From CAYRFQ01 sp964423615 (GTDB lineage: Bacteria; Planctomycetota; Planctomycetia; Gemmatales; Gemmataceae), in contig CAYRFQ010000035.1 in the NCBI GenBank assembly GCA_964423615.1, positions 5,273 to 69,272 of the forward strand: 64,000 nt of DNA, read 5' to 3'. This document shows, piece after piece, positions 9,270 through 18,400 of this stretch; within the stretch, counting starts at the first letter, position 1; each line of letters opens with the position of its first letter. Position numbers and translations under genes: made by a program. The notes under the pieces are model-generated. The model saw only the letters and a program-made list of their open reading frames with translations, was not told the DNA's origin and searched no databases.

Positions 9270-9731
9270 CTAAAGGTCACGGACGTATTGCAAGAATGAA
9301 GCAGAGTACAAATCTTCTGCTTCTTCTGCGTTGATAATTTCCCGAAGCAGCACACAACTATTTTTTTCATGTTGAAACAGCCTGTGCCACACCTTCCAAA
9401 CCTGCTCTTCATATTCGGCCAGCTCCACTGGACCATGAAAGAAGGTGTACACCATTTCTGCTAGATTGATCTTGATGTACGCGAACGCCTCCAACTTTTG
9501 TCTGAGAAGAGAATCGCTCGGAATGCTATCCTCGTAAATAGCCCAGAGACTGGGGTCTCGAAGTAGTTCCTTGTTGATATCGAGCAACGCTTTCTGAAAC
9601 TCGTTCACTTTGTCAAGCCGTAATTGTAGCTTCGCAAGTGTATATGTTTTGTAAGCAGCAAATGTTGCAAACGCGGCCACAAAGAGTGAAATCGTGGAGA
9701 AAACAATCGACAGCACTTCGGTATTCGTCAT
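9270..9731 (-). CDS. Small single-span membrane protein, unknown
   Basis: 153 residues from the ATG at 9731, which has AAAGGTG about 10 bases upstream; this start places one hydrophobic helix (VLSIVFSTISLFVAAFATFA) at residues 5-25. The rest is charged and helix-rich (KLQLRLDKVNEFQKALLDIN, then a Trp-containing C-terminal half). The layout, one N-terminal helix followed by a cytoplasmic helical domain, is common among small proteins of unknown role; no family is recognised. It lies upstream of the carboxylesterase on the same strand and may share its transcript. Confidence 0.6.
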   Translation of the reverse strand: MTNTEVLSIVFSTISLFVAAFATFAAYKTYTLAKLQLRLDKVNEFQKALLDINKELLRDPSLWAIYEDSIPSDSLLRQKLEAFAYIKINLAEMVYTFFHGPVELAEYEEQVWKVWHRLFQHEKNSCVLLREIINAEEAEDLYSASFLQYVRDL

Positions 9732-9872
9732 ATCAGCACCTTTCGTTTTCGCCCATGGCCAAACTACTAACCACTTGCACCTCAAGCTGACAGAGTCAGA
9801 TGCAATCGACCCTGATACTCAGATACTGATGTCAGGCTAAACTCGGTAGATGAACTCAACAGTACGCTCACC

Positions 9873-9907
9873 TAGTAGGCCGTCAATCGAAGATTGACGG
9901 CCTACTA
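9873..9907. repeat. Perfect 16-bp inverted repeat (hairpin)
   Basis: TAGTAGGCCGTCAATC is followed by three bases (GAA) and then its exact reverse complement. It borders the 3' side of the decayed transposase. It could be an insertion-sequence end, a transcription stop, or an independent repetitive hairpin; no T-run follows on either strand. Confidence 0.6.
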
Positions 9908-10735
9908 GTGCGAATCACCACAACAATGAAGTTCTTGGAACGCGGAGACGCCGGTGGGTTATTCGTCGCTGACCAAAGAACATTTCGAGGAAATGTCTGG
10001 TTCGTCGATTCCCAACATACCAACAACGGCGATTCCACCGACAACGGCGATTCTCCCGATGCTCCATTCGCGACTCTTAAACCGTGTTCCTTTTGAAACC
10101 GCAAATTTCCCCTTACCCTAAATCCCTCTCTCCACTCTCGGCCTTGCAATAGGCGTCGGTCTTCTGGGCAGCGTTCTTGGGAGAATCCAAACGACGTCCT
10201 TTTTTTAGCCTTGCGGCCAGGTTGGCCTGTGCGCGCCGGAGTAATGAAAAGACCGTAAACGACCGCATGGGATCGCATGAGAGAGATCAATGTCGTGCGC
10301 TGGGGCGAATTTCCGACGACAAGTTCGCAAGCGTAAGCACCGTCGGTTACCAGAGTTATGACTAAGTTCGGGACCCACGAAGCGATTTCGTGAACCATCT
10401 CGATGGCCAACTCGCCCGGAGTCTTGTGACCTTCGCCGCTTTGGTGCAATCTCGCGGCGATCGGAAAGGCCAGGACCGGACAACCGGCAACCGCAAAATC
10501 GATGGCCACGGCCACGACGACCCAGTTGTGCCCCGACGCCGTGGCCTTTCGTTTTTCGGTCGAGGCCACAGCATCGCGAAACTATTCCAAACCCCAAACA
10601 CATCGTTCGCGTTTGTGGGCCAAAGTGTCATCGACAACGAGGGTGATTGGTCCAGAGAGTTGGAACGTTGTGAGTATCAACCACAGAATGTGTCTGGTCA
10701 ACTGCGAGACACTCCAAGTGGATCGAGAGAAGAAG
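9908..10735 (-). pseudogene. Decayed DDE transposase (IS4/IS701-like)
   Basis: Reading leftward from 10735, one frame gives TRHILWLILTTF, then GPITLVVDDTLAHKRERCVW, an in-frame stop (TAG near 10587), then FRDAV and ASGHNWVVVAVAI. Further on are HKTPGELAIEMV, LVTDGAYAC and FITPARTGQPGRKAKKR. VDDTL and VTDGAYA are the first and second catalytic aspartates of a DDE transposase of the type annotated IS4/IS701-like; the final acidic region is not recognisable and the C-terminal 100 residues are low-complexity. The internal stop and ragged ends show that the copy is dead. MITE A2 begins a few bases upstream of the remnant and may have interrupted it. Family placement is from motif memory only. Confidence 0.7.
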
Positions 10736-10739
10736 TTAT

Positions 10740-10841
10740 ATTACCCCGGCGCGATTAATTGTCACATGAGTTAGCTCCCAAAGGGCAACAAAACCGTTTG
10801 TTTCGCAATTTGCACATGAGAATTAATCGTGCCGGGGTAAT
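10740..10841. mobile_element. MITE-like element, family A copy 2
   Basis: The same 102-bp unit as at 7206-7307, with ends ATTACCCCGGC and GCCGGGGTAAT flanked by TA. The inverted ends agree at about 20 of 21 positions within this copy. Inside, the octamer CACATGAG occurs twice in direct orientation. A 7-bp hairpin (ACACGCG AGC CGCGTGT) follows directly. It lies at the upstream edge of the transposase remnant. Confidence 0.7.
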
Positions 10842-11287
10842 ACACGCGAGCCGCGTGTACCTACGACAAACAGAAAAACTGGACAACTAGAAATTACCCG
10901 TTCCAAGTGTGCCTGCTACATTATCCGCGCAGTTCTCAATAGTACGTGTTCCTTTTGAAAGCGAAACATTTGAACCCCTCACCTCAGCCTTCTCAAGTTG
11001 AAAAGGGGCGAGGGAGTTCGAGTCGAGCGTTGGCACACCGAGAGGAGAAATGGTGAGCCATCGTCGCAAGCTGGGTGGACGGATCAATGAATGTCGTGTT
11101 TGTTGTGGTTCTTTGGGTTCCCACCCACGGCCAGGATCTCTCGCCCCTGCGGGGCTGAAAATCAAAAACACGACACTTGTTTAGCCGACTACCCAAGGGG
11201 CTGAGAATCGAAATAACGACACTTATTCATCCGACCGCCCTCTTTGCGAACTCACCAGTTCTTCGATTGTTGACTATTTCGCTTTGA
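10842..11287. repeat. Repeat-filled gap; dispersed repeat family B copy 1
   Basis: No gene is seen. At 10906-10938 a GTGTGCCTGCTACATTATCC-type stretch also occurs at 23176-23208. At 10990-11020 CCCCTC...AAGGGGCGAGGG forms an imperfect inverted repeat. Family B copy 1 covers about 11071-11196: GTCGTGTTTG at its left, a central CCCACCCACGGCCAGGATCT and CCCCTGCGGGG palindrome, and AAACACGACACTTG at its right, so the outer ends are inverted repeats. A second partial right end (GGGGCTGAGAATC through ACGACACTTATTC) follows to about 11238. Confidence 0.65.
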
Positions 11288-12319
11288 CTATTTCGCTTTG
11301 GCGATGGAAATTTTTGCTCGCGGTCGCATTTGACGCAAGATGGCTTCGCGGAGTCGTTCGGCGTAGACTTCCTTGACGATGTCCTTTACTTGGTCGTATT
11401 TGACGTCGCGCCCGGCCTTACGATCGATGGGCAAAATCAAGTGATACCCAAACTCGGTCATCACTGGACTGCTCATTTGGTACGTCTTGAGGGCAAAGGC
11501 AGCGTTGGCAAATGGCTCCACCATTTTGCCGAGACGCGGGAACCAGTCCAAATCACCGCCGCGTTGTTTGGAAGGGCAATCGGAGAATTTCTTGGCGGTG
11601 GCACTGAAGACTTCCTCGAGTGCCTTGCGGCGGGTTTTCTCGCGGGTGAGTTTGTCGGCGGATGGTGGCAATTCGCTGACTTTCTTGGCGACTTCGGCTT
11701 CGATTTGCTGGCGAATCTTCAACAGTTCCTCGCGTTTAGTTTTGGCGGCGGCTTGGGTCTTGGTTTCGGCCTTCAATAAGAGGTGGCGTGCGCGAACGAG
11801 GCTGCCGTCGAACATCTCCTTGTGTTTGGTGAACATCTCCTTGAGCTTTTCCTCGCCGGCGTACTTTTTGGTGAAAGCTTCCCACCGTAGCGAACCGGTG
11901 ATGTTGGCCCGGATTTCTTTCGGCGTCAAAAAGAACTTTTTGAACACGACCTCGGGGGTCTTATCGTTCTTCTTGATTTCGTCGCACAGTTGCTTGTAGC
12001 GAGCCTCGACTTGTTGGGAATCGATCTTCAACGGCAACAGTTCTAAGTATTGATCGATGAGTGTGTTCTCGATGAGATAATTCACGACTTCCGAACGGGC
12101 TTTGTCCCAATGAGTCGGAGGAATTCGCGATAAGGCCCGGTAGACGGCGAGTTCCATGACCGGTTCCCCGTTGACCGTTGCTGCGACGGCCGTTGCCGAA
12201 GGTGCCGGCGGCAGTTGGACTTTGGGAACCTTGATCTGTTTTTTCTCCTGGGCAAAACCTGCCGAGGAAATTACCAGGACTGCCAAGAATGCTGCGAGAA
12301 AACGTGAACGTGAGAGCAT
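11288..12319 (-). CDS. Secreted parvulin-type peptidyl-prolyl isomerase
   Basis: 343 residues, ATG at 12319 with AAAGGAGAGG upstream. Residues 1-23 are a signal peptide (FLAAFLAVLVISSAGFA). The next 150 residues form a SurA/PrsA-like N-terminal helical domain (VNGEPVMELAVYRAL, IDQYLELLPLKIDSQQVEAR). From about 170 the parvulin domain is seen: LVRARHLLLK, KFSDCPSKQRGGDLDWFPRL, PFANAAFALK, and EFGYHLI near the end. Such proteins assist folding of exported proteins in the periplasm or at the cell surface by cis-trans isomerisation of prolyl bonds. The gene is alone on its strand, divergent from the DUF1080 gene with 346 bp between the starts. Confidence 0.87.
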   Translation of the reverse strand: MLSRSRFLAAFLAVLVISSAGFAQEKKQIKVPKVQLPPAPSATAVAATVNGEPVMELAVYRALSRIPPTHWDKARSEVVNYLIENTLIDQYLELLPLKIDSQQVEARYKQLCDEIKKNDKTPEVVFKKFFLTPKEIRANITGSLRWEAFTKKYAGEEKLKEMFTKHKEMFDGSLVRARHLLLKAETKTQAAAKTKREELLKIRQQIEAEVAKKVSELPPSADKLTREKTRRKALEEVFSATAKKFSDCPSKQRGGDLDWFPRLGKMVEPFANAAFALKTYQMSSPVMTEFGYHLILPIDRKAGRDVKYDQVKDIVKEVYAERLREAILRQMRPRAKISIAKAK

Positions 12320-12665
12320 CCGACCTCTCCTTTATGACCACACGTAACAAAACTGATTGTTTCAGGAATGAGCAGGAGCCAATCCTTGCCGCTGCTTCTA
12401 CCGGACGAGCGAGATTGTAGCGAAAAAGGTTGGTCTGCGCCGAGATGAACATTTTGGGGGCTTACGAGGGGGCGATTTACGCAGTCGAACGAGTCCAGGT
12501 AGTCAGGGTAAAAAATTGTAAGAGTCGTCCTTTCTGCAAGGCAACCGGAAAAAGTCCTTTCTCGTCGGTCGTGGAAAGGAAACAATAGGAGTCGAGCCTT
12601 GGACGATGGGCTCCAACACCTGTTGGTTTGATTATGATTCGGTTTCCTGCCACGAGGTACACTCC
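12320..12665. other. Divergent intergenic region
   Basis: This is the shared upstream region of the parvulin gene (minus) and the DUF1080 gene (plus), so promoters for both should lie here. I see no strong inverted repeat or clear paired -35/-10 sites. Confidence 0.3.
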
Positions 12666-13367
12666 ATGCAATTTTTCGTTCGTTCTTCTCTAATGTTCGT
12701 TGTCGCCGTTGCGACGTCTGTTCTGGTCGCCAGTCCTACCGCGGCTGGTGACAACAAATCGAAATGGATTTCGCTCTTCGATGGCCAATCGCTTGACGGT
12801 TGGAAACGGTATCGCGGTTCGGGCTCGCCTGGAGAACAATGGCAAGCGCAAGACGGAGTTCTCCACCTCACCGGTCGTGGCGGTGGAGACATCAGCACGA
12901 CGAAAAAGTTCCGTAACTTTGAATTGGAACTGGAGTGGAAGATCTCCGCTGGCGGAAACAGTGGAATCATGTATCGGGTCAAGGGTGGAGACGTTTCTCC
13001 GTGGCGAACTGGTCCCGAATACCAGATTCTCGACAACGCCAAACATCGTGATGGTCAAAACCCACTCACGTCGGCTGCGGCTCTTTATGGCATGGTGCCT
13101 GCCGATGGCGGCATGCTCAAGCCCGTCGGAAAGTACAACAAAACCAAAATCGTCCTCAAAGGCAACCATCTCGAGCACTGGCTCAATGGCAAGAAAGTGG
13201 TCGAGATCGAGATCAAGAGCGAACGGTGGAAAAAGTTATACCAGGCCAGCAAGTTCCGCGATTATGCAAAGTTCGGTCAGATGAAAACTGGGTACATTGT
13301 CCTGCAAGACCACGGCAACCCTGTCTGGTATCGGAACATTCGCATCCGACGGCTCTCAGTCAAGTAA
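12666..13367 (+). CDS. DUF1080 (3-keto-disaccharide hydrolase family) secreted protein
   Basis: 233 residues from the ATG at 12666, with GAGGT 11 bases upstream; this start exposes a signal peptide (FVRSSLMFVVAVATSVLVAS). The mature part opens with WISLFDGQSLDGWKRY, the hallmark of DUF1080, and continues with ELEWKISAGGNSGIMYRV, GPEYQILDN, YGMVPA and the closing GYIVLQDHGNPVWYRNIRIR, so the single concanavalin-like domain is complete. Members of this family, now also called 3-keto-disaccharide hydrolases, are very common in planctomycetes and are thought to act on oxidised sugars outside the cytoplasm. No sugar-oxidising partner is adjacent. Confidence 0.9.
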   Translation: MQFFVRSSLMFVVAVATSVLVASPTAAGDNKSKWISLFDGQSLDGWKRYRGSGSPGEQWQAQDGVLHLTGRGGGDISTTKKFRNFELELEWKISAGGNSGIMYRVKGGDVSPWRTGPEYQILDNAKHRDGQNPLTSAAALYGMVPADGGMLKPVGKYNKTKIVLKGNHLEHWLNGKKVVEIEIKSERWKKLYQASKFRDYAKFGQMKTGYIVLQDHGNPVWYRNIRIRRLSVK

Positions 13368-13609
13368 ACGCGATATTCACCCTCTCTTGCGCAGATTCGA
13401 ACGGACGGAGCAGGGAAGGGTGTGTCTTGTAGATTTTGGGAGTTTAGCTCAGATTTTCAGAGCCACCTTGAACAAACCGAGGCTCACTGAGCAGTACAAA
13501 AGTGACGACGTTGCGATATTCTGTATAGCTCGAAAACAGAACATGGCGTCGGAAAATTCCGATCTGATCCATTCGTTTTGAAGGTTTTTCTTAGAATCGA
13601 ACTAATCCC

Positions 13610-13639
13610 TTGCTTTGCGGGATTCCGATTGCTTAGAAT
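13610..13639 (+). promoter_or_regulatory. Putative promoter for 6S-like RNA
   Basis: TTGCTT at 13610-13615 and TAGAAT at 13634-13639 are separated by 18 bp, placing a start near 13646-13650, just before the candidate RNA. Sequence match only. Confidence 0.35.
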
Positions 13640-13659
13640 GCCATTGTTGGACATAAAGA

Positions 13660-13850
13660 AGAAACCTCTGCGGTGTTCGTGAAGAGGCGTGCTTTTGCTG
13701 AACCTATGGAGTTCCCGCGGGGAGCCAAGATTAGTACCGGGGCATGCAAGCCCACCATCAGTAGTGGGATCCGTAAGCCGGGCTTGAGGCGCCCACGATT
13801 CAATGCGGGTTCTCAAAAGCGCCTTAACGGCACAGGTGGAGGTTTTTTCT
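13660..13850 (+). ncRNA. Candidate 6S-like regulatory RNA
   Basis: About 190 nt that fold on paper into one long interrupted hairpin. The closing stem pairs ACCTCTGC (13664 on) with the GGTGGAGGT end (about 13836-13843). Next, GGCG plus CTTTTG pairs with CAAAAGCGCC, then GAACC with GGTTC. A large central bubble follows, then AAGCCC/GGGCTT and an apical CCCAC/GTGGG hairpin. This closing stem, bubble and apical stem plan is that of 6S RNA, and the 3' strand AAAGCGCCTTAACGGCACA resembles the AAGCCTTAAAAC region of the E. coli molecule. A TTTTTTCTTTTTTC run follows at 13843-13856, and promoter-like boxes precede it. 6S RNA binds the housekeeping RNA polymerase. No covariance search could be run, so the identification is tentative. 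Confidence 0.45.
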
Positions 13851-13856
13851 TTTTTC

Positions 13857-14664
13857 TTCAGACATACCGAGCGAGTTATCGATGGAACTTTTGGTGATTC
13901 CGGTTTGCCGAATCACCCCACGATTCTAGTCCATCAGCAATCCTAACAGTCTATTTCCAAAGAATCATCCCCTCAATTCACTTTGCCTTGGTCTGAACCA
14001 GTCATCTTTCTGTTAGTTGTCAAGACTCGAGATGTGTCTTTTCCTCAAGTACAGTTCGTCTTTTTTGATTCCCTCCACACTAAGACAGACGCAAAAGGTG
14101 GGTTGAACAACAACAGTGTTGTATGGCAGGGGCTTCATTGGGATCGTTTCCTGGATGATACAGCGTTGCTGGGCGAATTTCGAAAATCTCGCCCGATCCG
14201 AGACCAGGTTGTTGTGGCCGACACTGAAGTGCCTAATTTGTCTTAACCGCCAACCCTGCAACAAGTTTCGGCGAGAAAGGAGGATGGAGATTGCGAGTAA
14301 AAGCTACCAATAAGGTGCGCAAATCACGCCTAGCTTCGGTCCAAACGGTGGGTGTAAAGCATTGATGAGTTGGGATTTGCGTTGGTGCGGGTGGTTCTGC
14401 ATGGAAGTTGTTGGGAAATAGAATTGACATGTTGGACGAAGTCAGTAATGTAGGTTCCATGACAATAACGTGAAGCCCAACATGCTTCCCTGGAATGTGG
14501 TGATCTCCAGCCATAATCCGAAATTGACGAGTTGTCTATCTCCCCAATCCACATGTAATCTACTATTACTTAAACACAACTTACTATGAACACAAACATG
14601 ATTTTCTTCATGTGTTGTATGACAATGCGCTCACTGTACAGTTGTCGTGACTTTGAAGTTGATC
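13857..14664. other. Gene-poor stretch, possible remnants
   Basis: Only short uncorroborated open frames occur, on both strands between 13983 and 14554. None has a recognisable domain or ribosome site, and overlapping frames look equally likely, so no gene is called. The base composition is more AT-rich than in the flanking genes. Confidence 0.3.
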
Positions 14665-14693
14665 TTGATCAAACTTCCTGCAAACAGTAAAGA
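14665..14693 (+). promoter_or_regulatory. Putative promoter for structured RNA
   Basis: TTGATC (14665-14670) and TAAAGA (14688-14693) are separated by exactly 17 bp, predicting a transcript start near 14700, just before the long paired region. Sequence match only. Confidence 0.35.
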
Positions 14694-14699
14694 CTCCTA

Positions 14700-14986
14700 C
14701 GTCAGAATTCAGTTTCGGGCAGTTCTACCTCGGACCAAGGATTGGTCCAACTAGGCAATGATTGCTAGGGGCGGAGGTAGAAGTCTCCAGAGGGCTGTCC
14801 GAAACTGAGTTTTGATTGTTTCCTGGCGATCGTGGGTCCAATGGGATTCTTTTGAGACCCTCGTAGGCGATGTGTTACTTCACTACCAAGTGAGTAGATT
14901 ATCGCGATCCTGGTCTTTTGGCAGGGACGCCATAGGGACCAAAGCTGAGCCAGCTCGCAAAGGATTGCAGGGCTGGCTCCTTTTTT
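14700..14986 (+). ncRNA. Unassigned structured RNA candidate upstream of metH
   Basis: A roughly 285-nt interval bounded by promoter-like boxes and an intrinsic terminator. A 14-bp stem pairs TCAGTTTCGGGCAG (14709-14722) with CTGTCCGAAACTGA. Inside it, TTCTACCTC pairs with GAGGTAGAA, enclosing two small hairpins (GGACCA/TGGTCC and CTAG-CAA/TTG-CTAG) in a three-way junction; the 3' strand has an unpaired GTCTCCAGAGGG. A second region has GGGTC/GACCC, GGCGAT/ATCGC around TCACT/AGTGA, and GGTC/GACC. The RNA ends at a terminator hairpin. I do not recognise it as tmRNA, RNase P, SRP RNA, or a cobalamin or SAM riboswitch, since none of their conserved boxes is present. It could be a trans-acting RNA or an attenuating leader of metH, 450 bp downstream. 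Confidence 0.45.
14947..14986 (+). terminator. Intrinsic terminator
   Basis: GAGCCAGC (14947-14954) and its exact complement GCTGGCTC (14972-14979) form an 8-bp stem, followed by C and TTTTTT. This is a canonical rightward Rho-independent terminator, yet no protein gene lies upstream on the strand for 1.5 kb, which argues that it ends an RNA gene or a leader. Confidence 0.7.
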
Positions 14987-15435
14987 ACACTTCTGCCCGC
15001 TTCACTTAAGTCCACGTCACTATGGTGGGTTCTGTTGAATTCACTATAATTAAAGTCCCACGCTGATTTGTACGCTCGAATTGTTCGAGCCAATTGCCTA
15101 ACAATCAGATACGTGTGTATCGCTTTGCTGAACCTCGACCCCAAGGACTTGAGGAGTTTCAGGGAAGTGCAAAGTGTTTAGTGCACCTGGTTTCATCTAT
15201 CGAACTTGGATCGATCCATCTTCACGGACGTGCTGATTTTTTTGGTCCTTTGGTGACAACTGATGAGACTTCCATCGGTTGTTTCAGAGGGGACTTTGGT
15301 TCGTAGTGGACCTTGCAAGTTGAAGATGTTGGATCGAGACTAACACTCAAACAAACCTAACACCGAATTCGCTGGACACGAAGACGTGTTCCACCAATTC
15401 ACTTCCAACCACTGAAACAAGGGAGAAGTAGATTC
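14987..15435. other. metH upstream region
   Basis: No gene is seen. A hairpin pairs ACAACTGATG with CATCGGTTGT at about 15256-15281, with one wobble and one mismatch. I searched for the B12 box (GCCACTG) and SAM or SAH riboswitch cores and found none. The ribosome site AGGGAGAAG lies at 15420-15428, just before the metH start. Confidence 0.35.
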
Positions 15436-18400
15436 ATGGCAACGTCACTCCAGGTCAATACTCAAGAATTGTTGGAAGAGCTGTTGTCCCAAAGGATACT
15501 TCTTCTGGACGGCAGCATGGGGGCATTGGTCCAGGGACGTGAGTTGACCGAGGAGGACTATCGGGGCGAACGGTTTGCTAATCATACTCACCCTCTCCGG
15601 AACTGTGTCGAAGCTCTGGTCCTTTCGCAACCGGACATCATTGCCGACGTCCACCGACAGTATCTTGAAGCGGGTTCGGACATCGTCGAGACGGATACGT
15701 TTAATGCAACGTATTACGGATTGCTCGAGTTTGGTCTGACGGACTACGTCTACGAAATCAACAAGCGGGCCGTCGAGATCGCCAAGCAGGTCACTGACGA
15801 GTTCACGGAGAAGAATCCCGAGAAGCCGCGGTTCGTGGCTGGAAGCATCGGACCAACGAACAAGCAACTTTCGATGGGCACGGGCGAAGATGCCTCGGCG
15901 CGGGACGTGACGTACGACCAGATGGTCGAGGCATACTACGAACAAGTCGACGGTCTCGTTGCTGGCGGTGTCGATATCCTGTTGCCTGAAACGTCGTTCG
16001 ACACGTTGGTCCTGAAGGCGTGTTTGTTTGCCATCAGCAAATACTTCGACGACCACAATGTTCGGATTCCTGTGATGATCTCGGGGACGATCTTCGACGG
16101 CGGGCGAACGTTGTCGGCCCAGACGGTCGAAGCCTTCTGGACGTCGGTCTCCCACTTCGACATGCTCAGCGTCGGGCTCAATTGTGCGGTTGGCGTGGAC
16201 AAGATGCGGCCGCAAATCGAGAAACTCTCGGAGATGTCAGACAGATACGTTAGCTGCTACCCCAATGCTGGGATGCCCGACGGGCTGGGTGGATTCACGG
16301 ACTCGCTCGAACACGTTGTTGATGGGATTGTCGACTTCGCCGAGAATGGTTGGATCAACATAGTTGGTGGGTGCTGCGGTACGACTCCGGCCCACATTCG
16401 TGCAATCAGCGAGGGACTCGAAAGGATAACGCCCCGCAAGCGATCGACTCGTTCCTCACTCTCGACGTACAGCGGTCAACTGCCGCTGGTCATCGAGCCA
16501 GACAGCAGTTTCATCATGGTCGGCGAGCGGACGAACGTTACGGGGTCACGAAAATTTGCCCGACTAATCCGCGAAGATCGATACGAAGAAGCGATCGCCG
16601 TGGCTCGTCACCAAGTCGAGAACGGGGCCAACATCCTCGACATCAACGTCGATGCGGACCTGGTCGACGGCGTTGAGGCCATGACGAAGTTTCTGAACTT
16701 GCTTGCTGCCGAAGCAGATATCGCTTCGGTTCCGTTCATGATCGACAGTTCGGACTGGGACGTCATCGAGGCCGGTTTGAAGTGTGTGCAGGGTAAGGCT
16801 ATCGTCAACTCGATCAGTCTGAAGGACGGTGAAGAAGCGTTTCTTGAGAAGGCTCGACTCATCAAGCGATACGGTGCGGCTGTCGTGGTCATGGCGTTCG
16901 TCGGGCCGGACATCATCCCAGGAATGCCCGAGGGCCAGGCGGTCACGAAGGAAGACAAGATCAAGATTTGCGAGCACTCTTATAATTTGCTCGTCAACGA
17001 AGTTGGTATCCCGCCGAGCGACATCATTTTCGACACGAACATCTTGACGGTCGGGACGGGGATGGATGAGCACAACAACTACGCCGTCGAGTTCATCGAG
17101 GCTGTCCGCGAATTGAAGCGAATGTATCCCGAGAGCAAGACGTCCGGGGGTGTGAGCAACGTTTCGTTTTCGTTCCGTGGTAAAGAGAACGAAATCGTCC
17201 GGGAGGCCATGAACTCGGCGTTTCTGTATCACGCGATCAACGCGGGGCTCGATATGGGGATCGTGAATCCCGGCCAACTCATGGTCTATCAAGACATCGA
17301 GGCGAAGTTGCTCGAGCACGTAGAGGACGTCATCCTGAACCGACGCCCTGACGCGACCGACCGACTGGTCGACTTTGCTGCGACCGTTGGGCCCAAAGAA
17401 AAGGGCGAAGAAAAGGGAGCTGCGTGGCGGGAACTCGACGTCAACGATCGACTCAAGCACGCCCTCATTCACGGCATCGCGGACTACATCGAGGCTGACG
17501 TGGAGGAAGCCCGCCACAACTTCGAGAAGCCGCTGCAGCTCATCGAAGGTCCGTTGATGAACGCCATGAACGAGATTGGCGACCTATTCGGCGCCGGGAA
17601 GATGTTTCTGCCACAGGTCGTCAAGAGCGCTCGTGTCATGAAGAAAGCGGTGGCGTACTTGCAACCGTTCATGGAGGCGGAGAAGGCTGCGAGTGGTGAC
17701 GAACACAAGTCTCGTGGGAAGATGCTCATCGCAACGGTCAAGGGTGATGTCCACGACATTGGCAAGAACATCGTCGGAGTCGTCCTGGCGTGTAACGACT
17801 ACGAGATAATCGATCTGGGCGTGATGGTGCCATGCGACAAGATTCTCGAAGAGGCGAGGAAACACGAAGCCGACTTGATCGGGCTGTCTGGCTTGATCAC
17901 GCCTTCGCTCGGCGAGATGGTGCAAGTGGCGAAGGAGATGGAGCGACAGAAGTTCGACATTCCGCTGTTGATCGGCGGGGCTACGACGAGCGAAAAACAC
18001 ACCGCCATCAAGATCGCAACGGAGTACAGTGGGCCGGTCGTGCAGGTCAAAGACGCGTCCCGGGCTGGTAGTGTTTTGGAGCACCTGCTCGACCCGGAGA
18101 AGAAGGTTGTGCTCGACAAGGGCAACCGCGAAAAGCAACAGCAATATCGTGAGGACTTCGAAAAACGACAGGGGAACAGTCGCATTCCCTACGCCGAGGC
18201 GGCGGCCAAGCGATTCCAAATCGATTGGGAGAAGTCGAACATTCCGAAGCCCGAGTTCATCGGTAAACGCGTCTTGCGAGACTTTCCGCTGGCGGACCTG
18301 GTGTCCTACGTCGACTGGTCGCCGTTCTTCATGACGTGGGAACTGAGAGGAAAGTATCCCATGATCCTGGACGACCCCGTTGTCGGGGAGGAAGCGACGA

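Noticed and set aside
13983..14554. Several 65-95-codon frames on both strands in the gap before metH
   Set aside because: They overlap one another and lack domains, start signals and consistent codon use; remnants of a gene cannot be excluded but are unsupported.
14990..15435. Cobalamin, SAM or SAH riboswitch ahead of metH
   Set aside because: Expected from pathway logic, but the B12 box and SAM/SAH core sequences are not present; only an unassigned structure with a terminator further upstream is seen.
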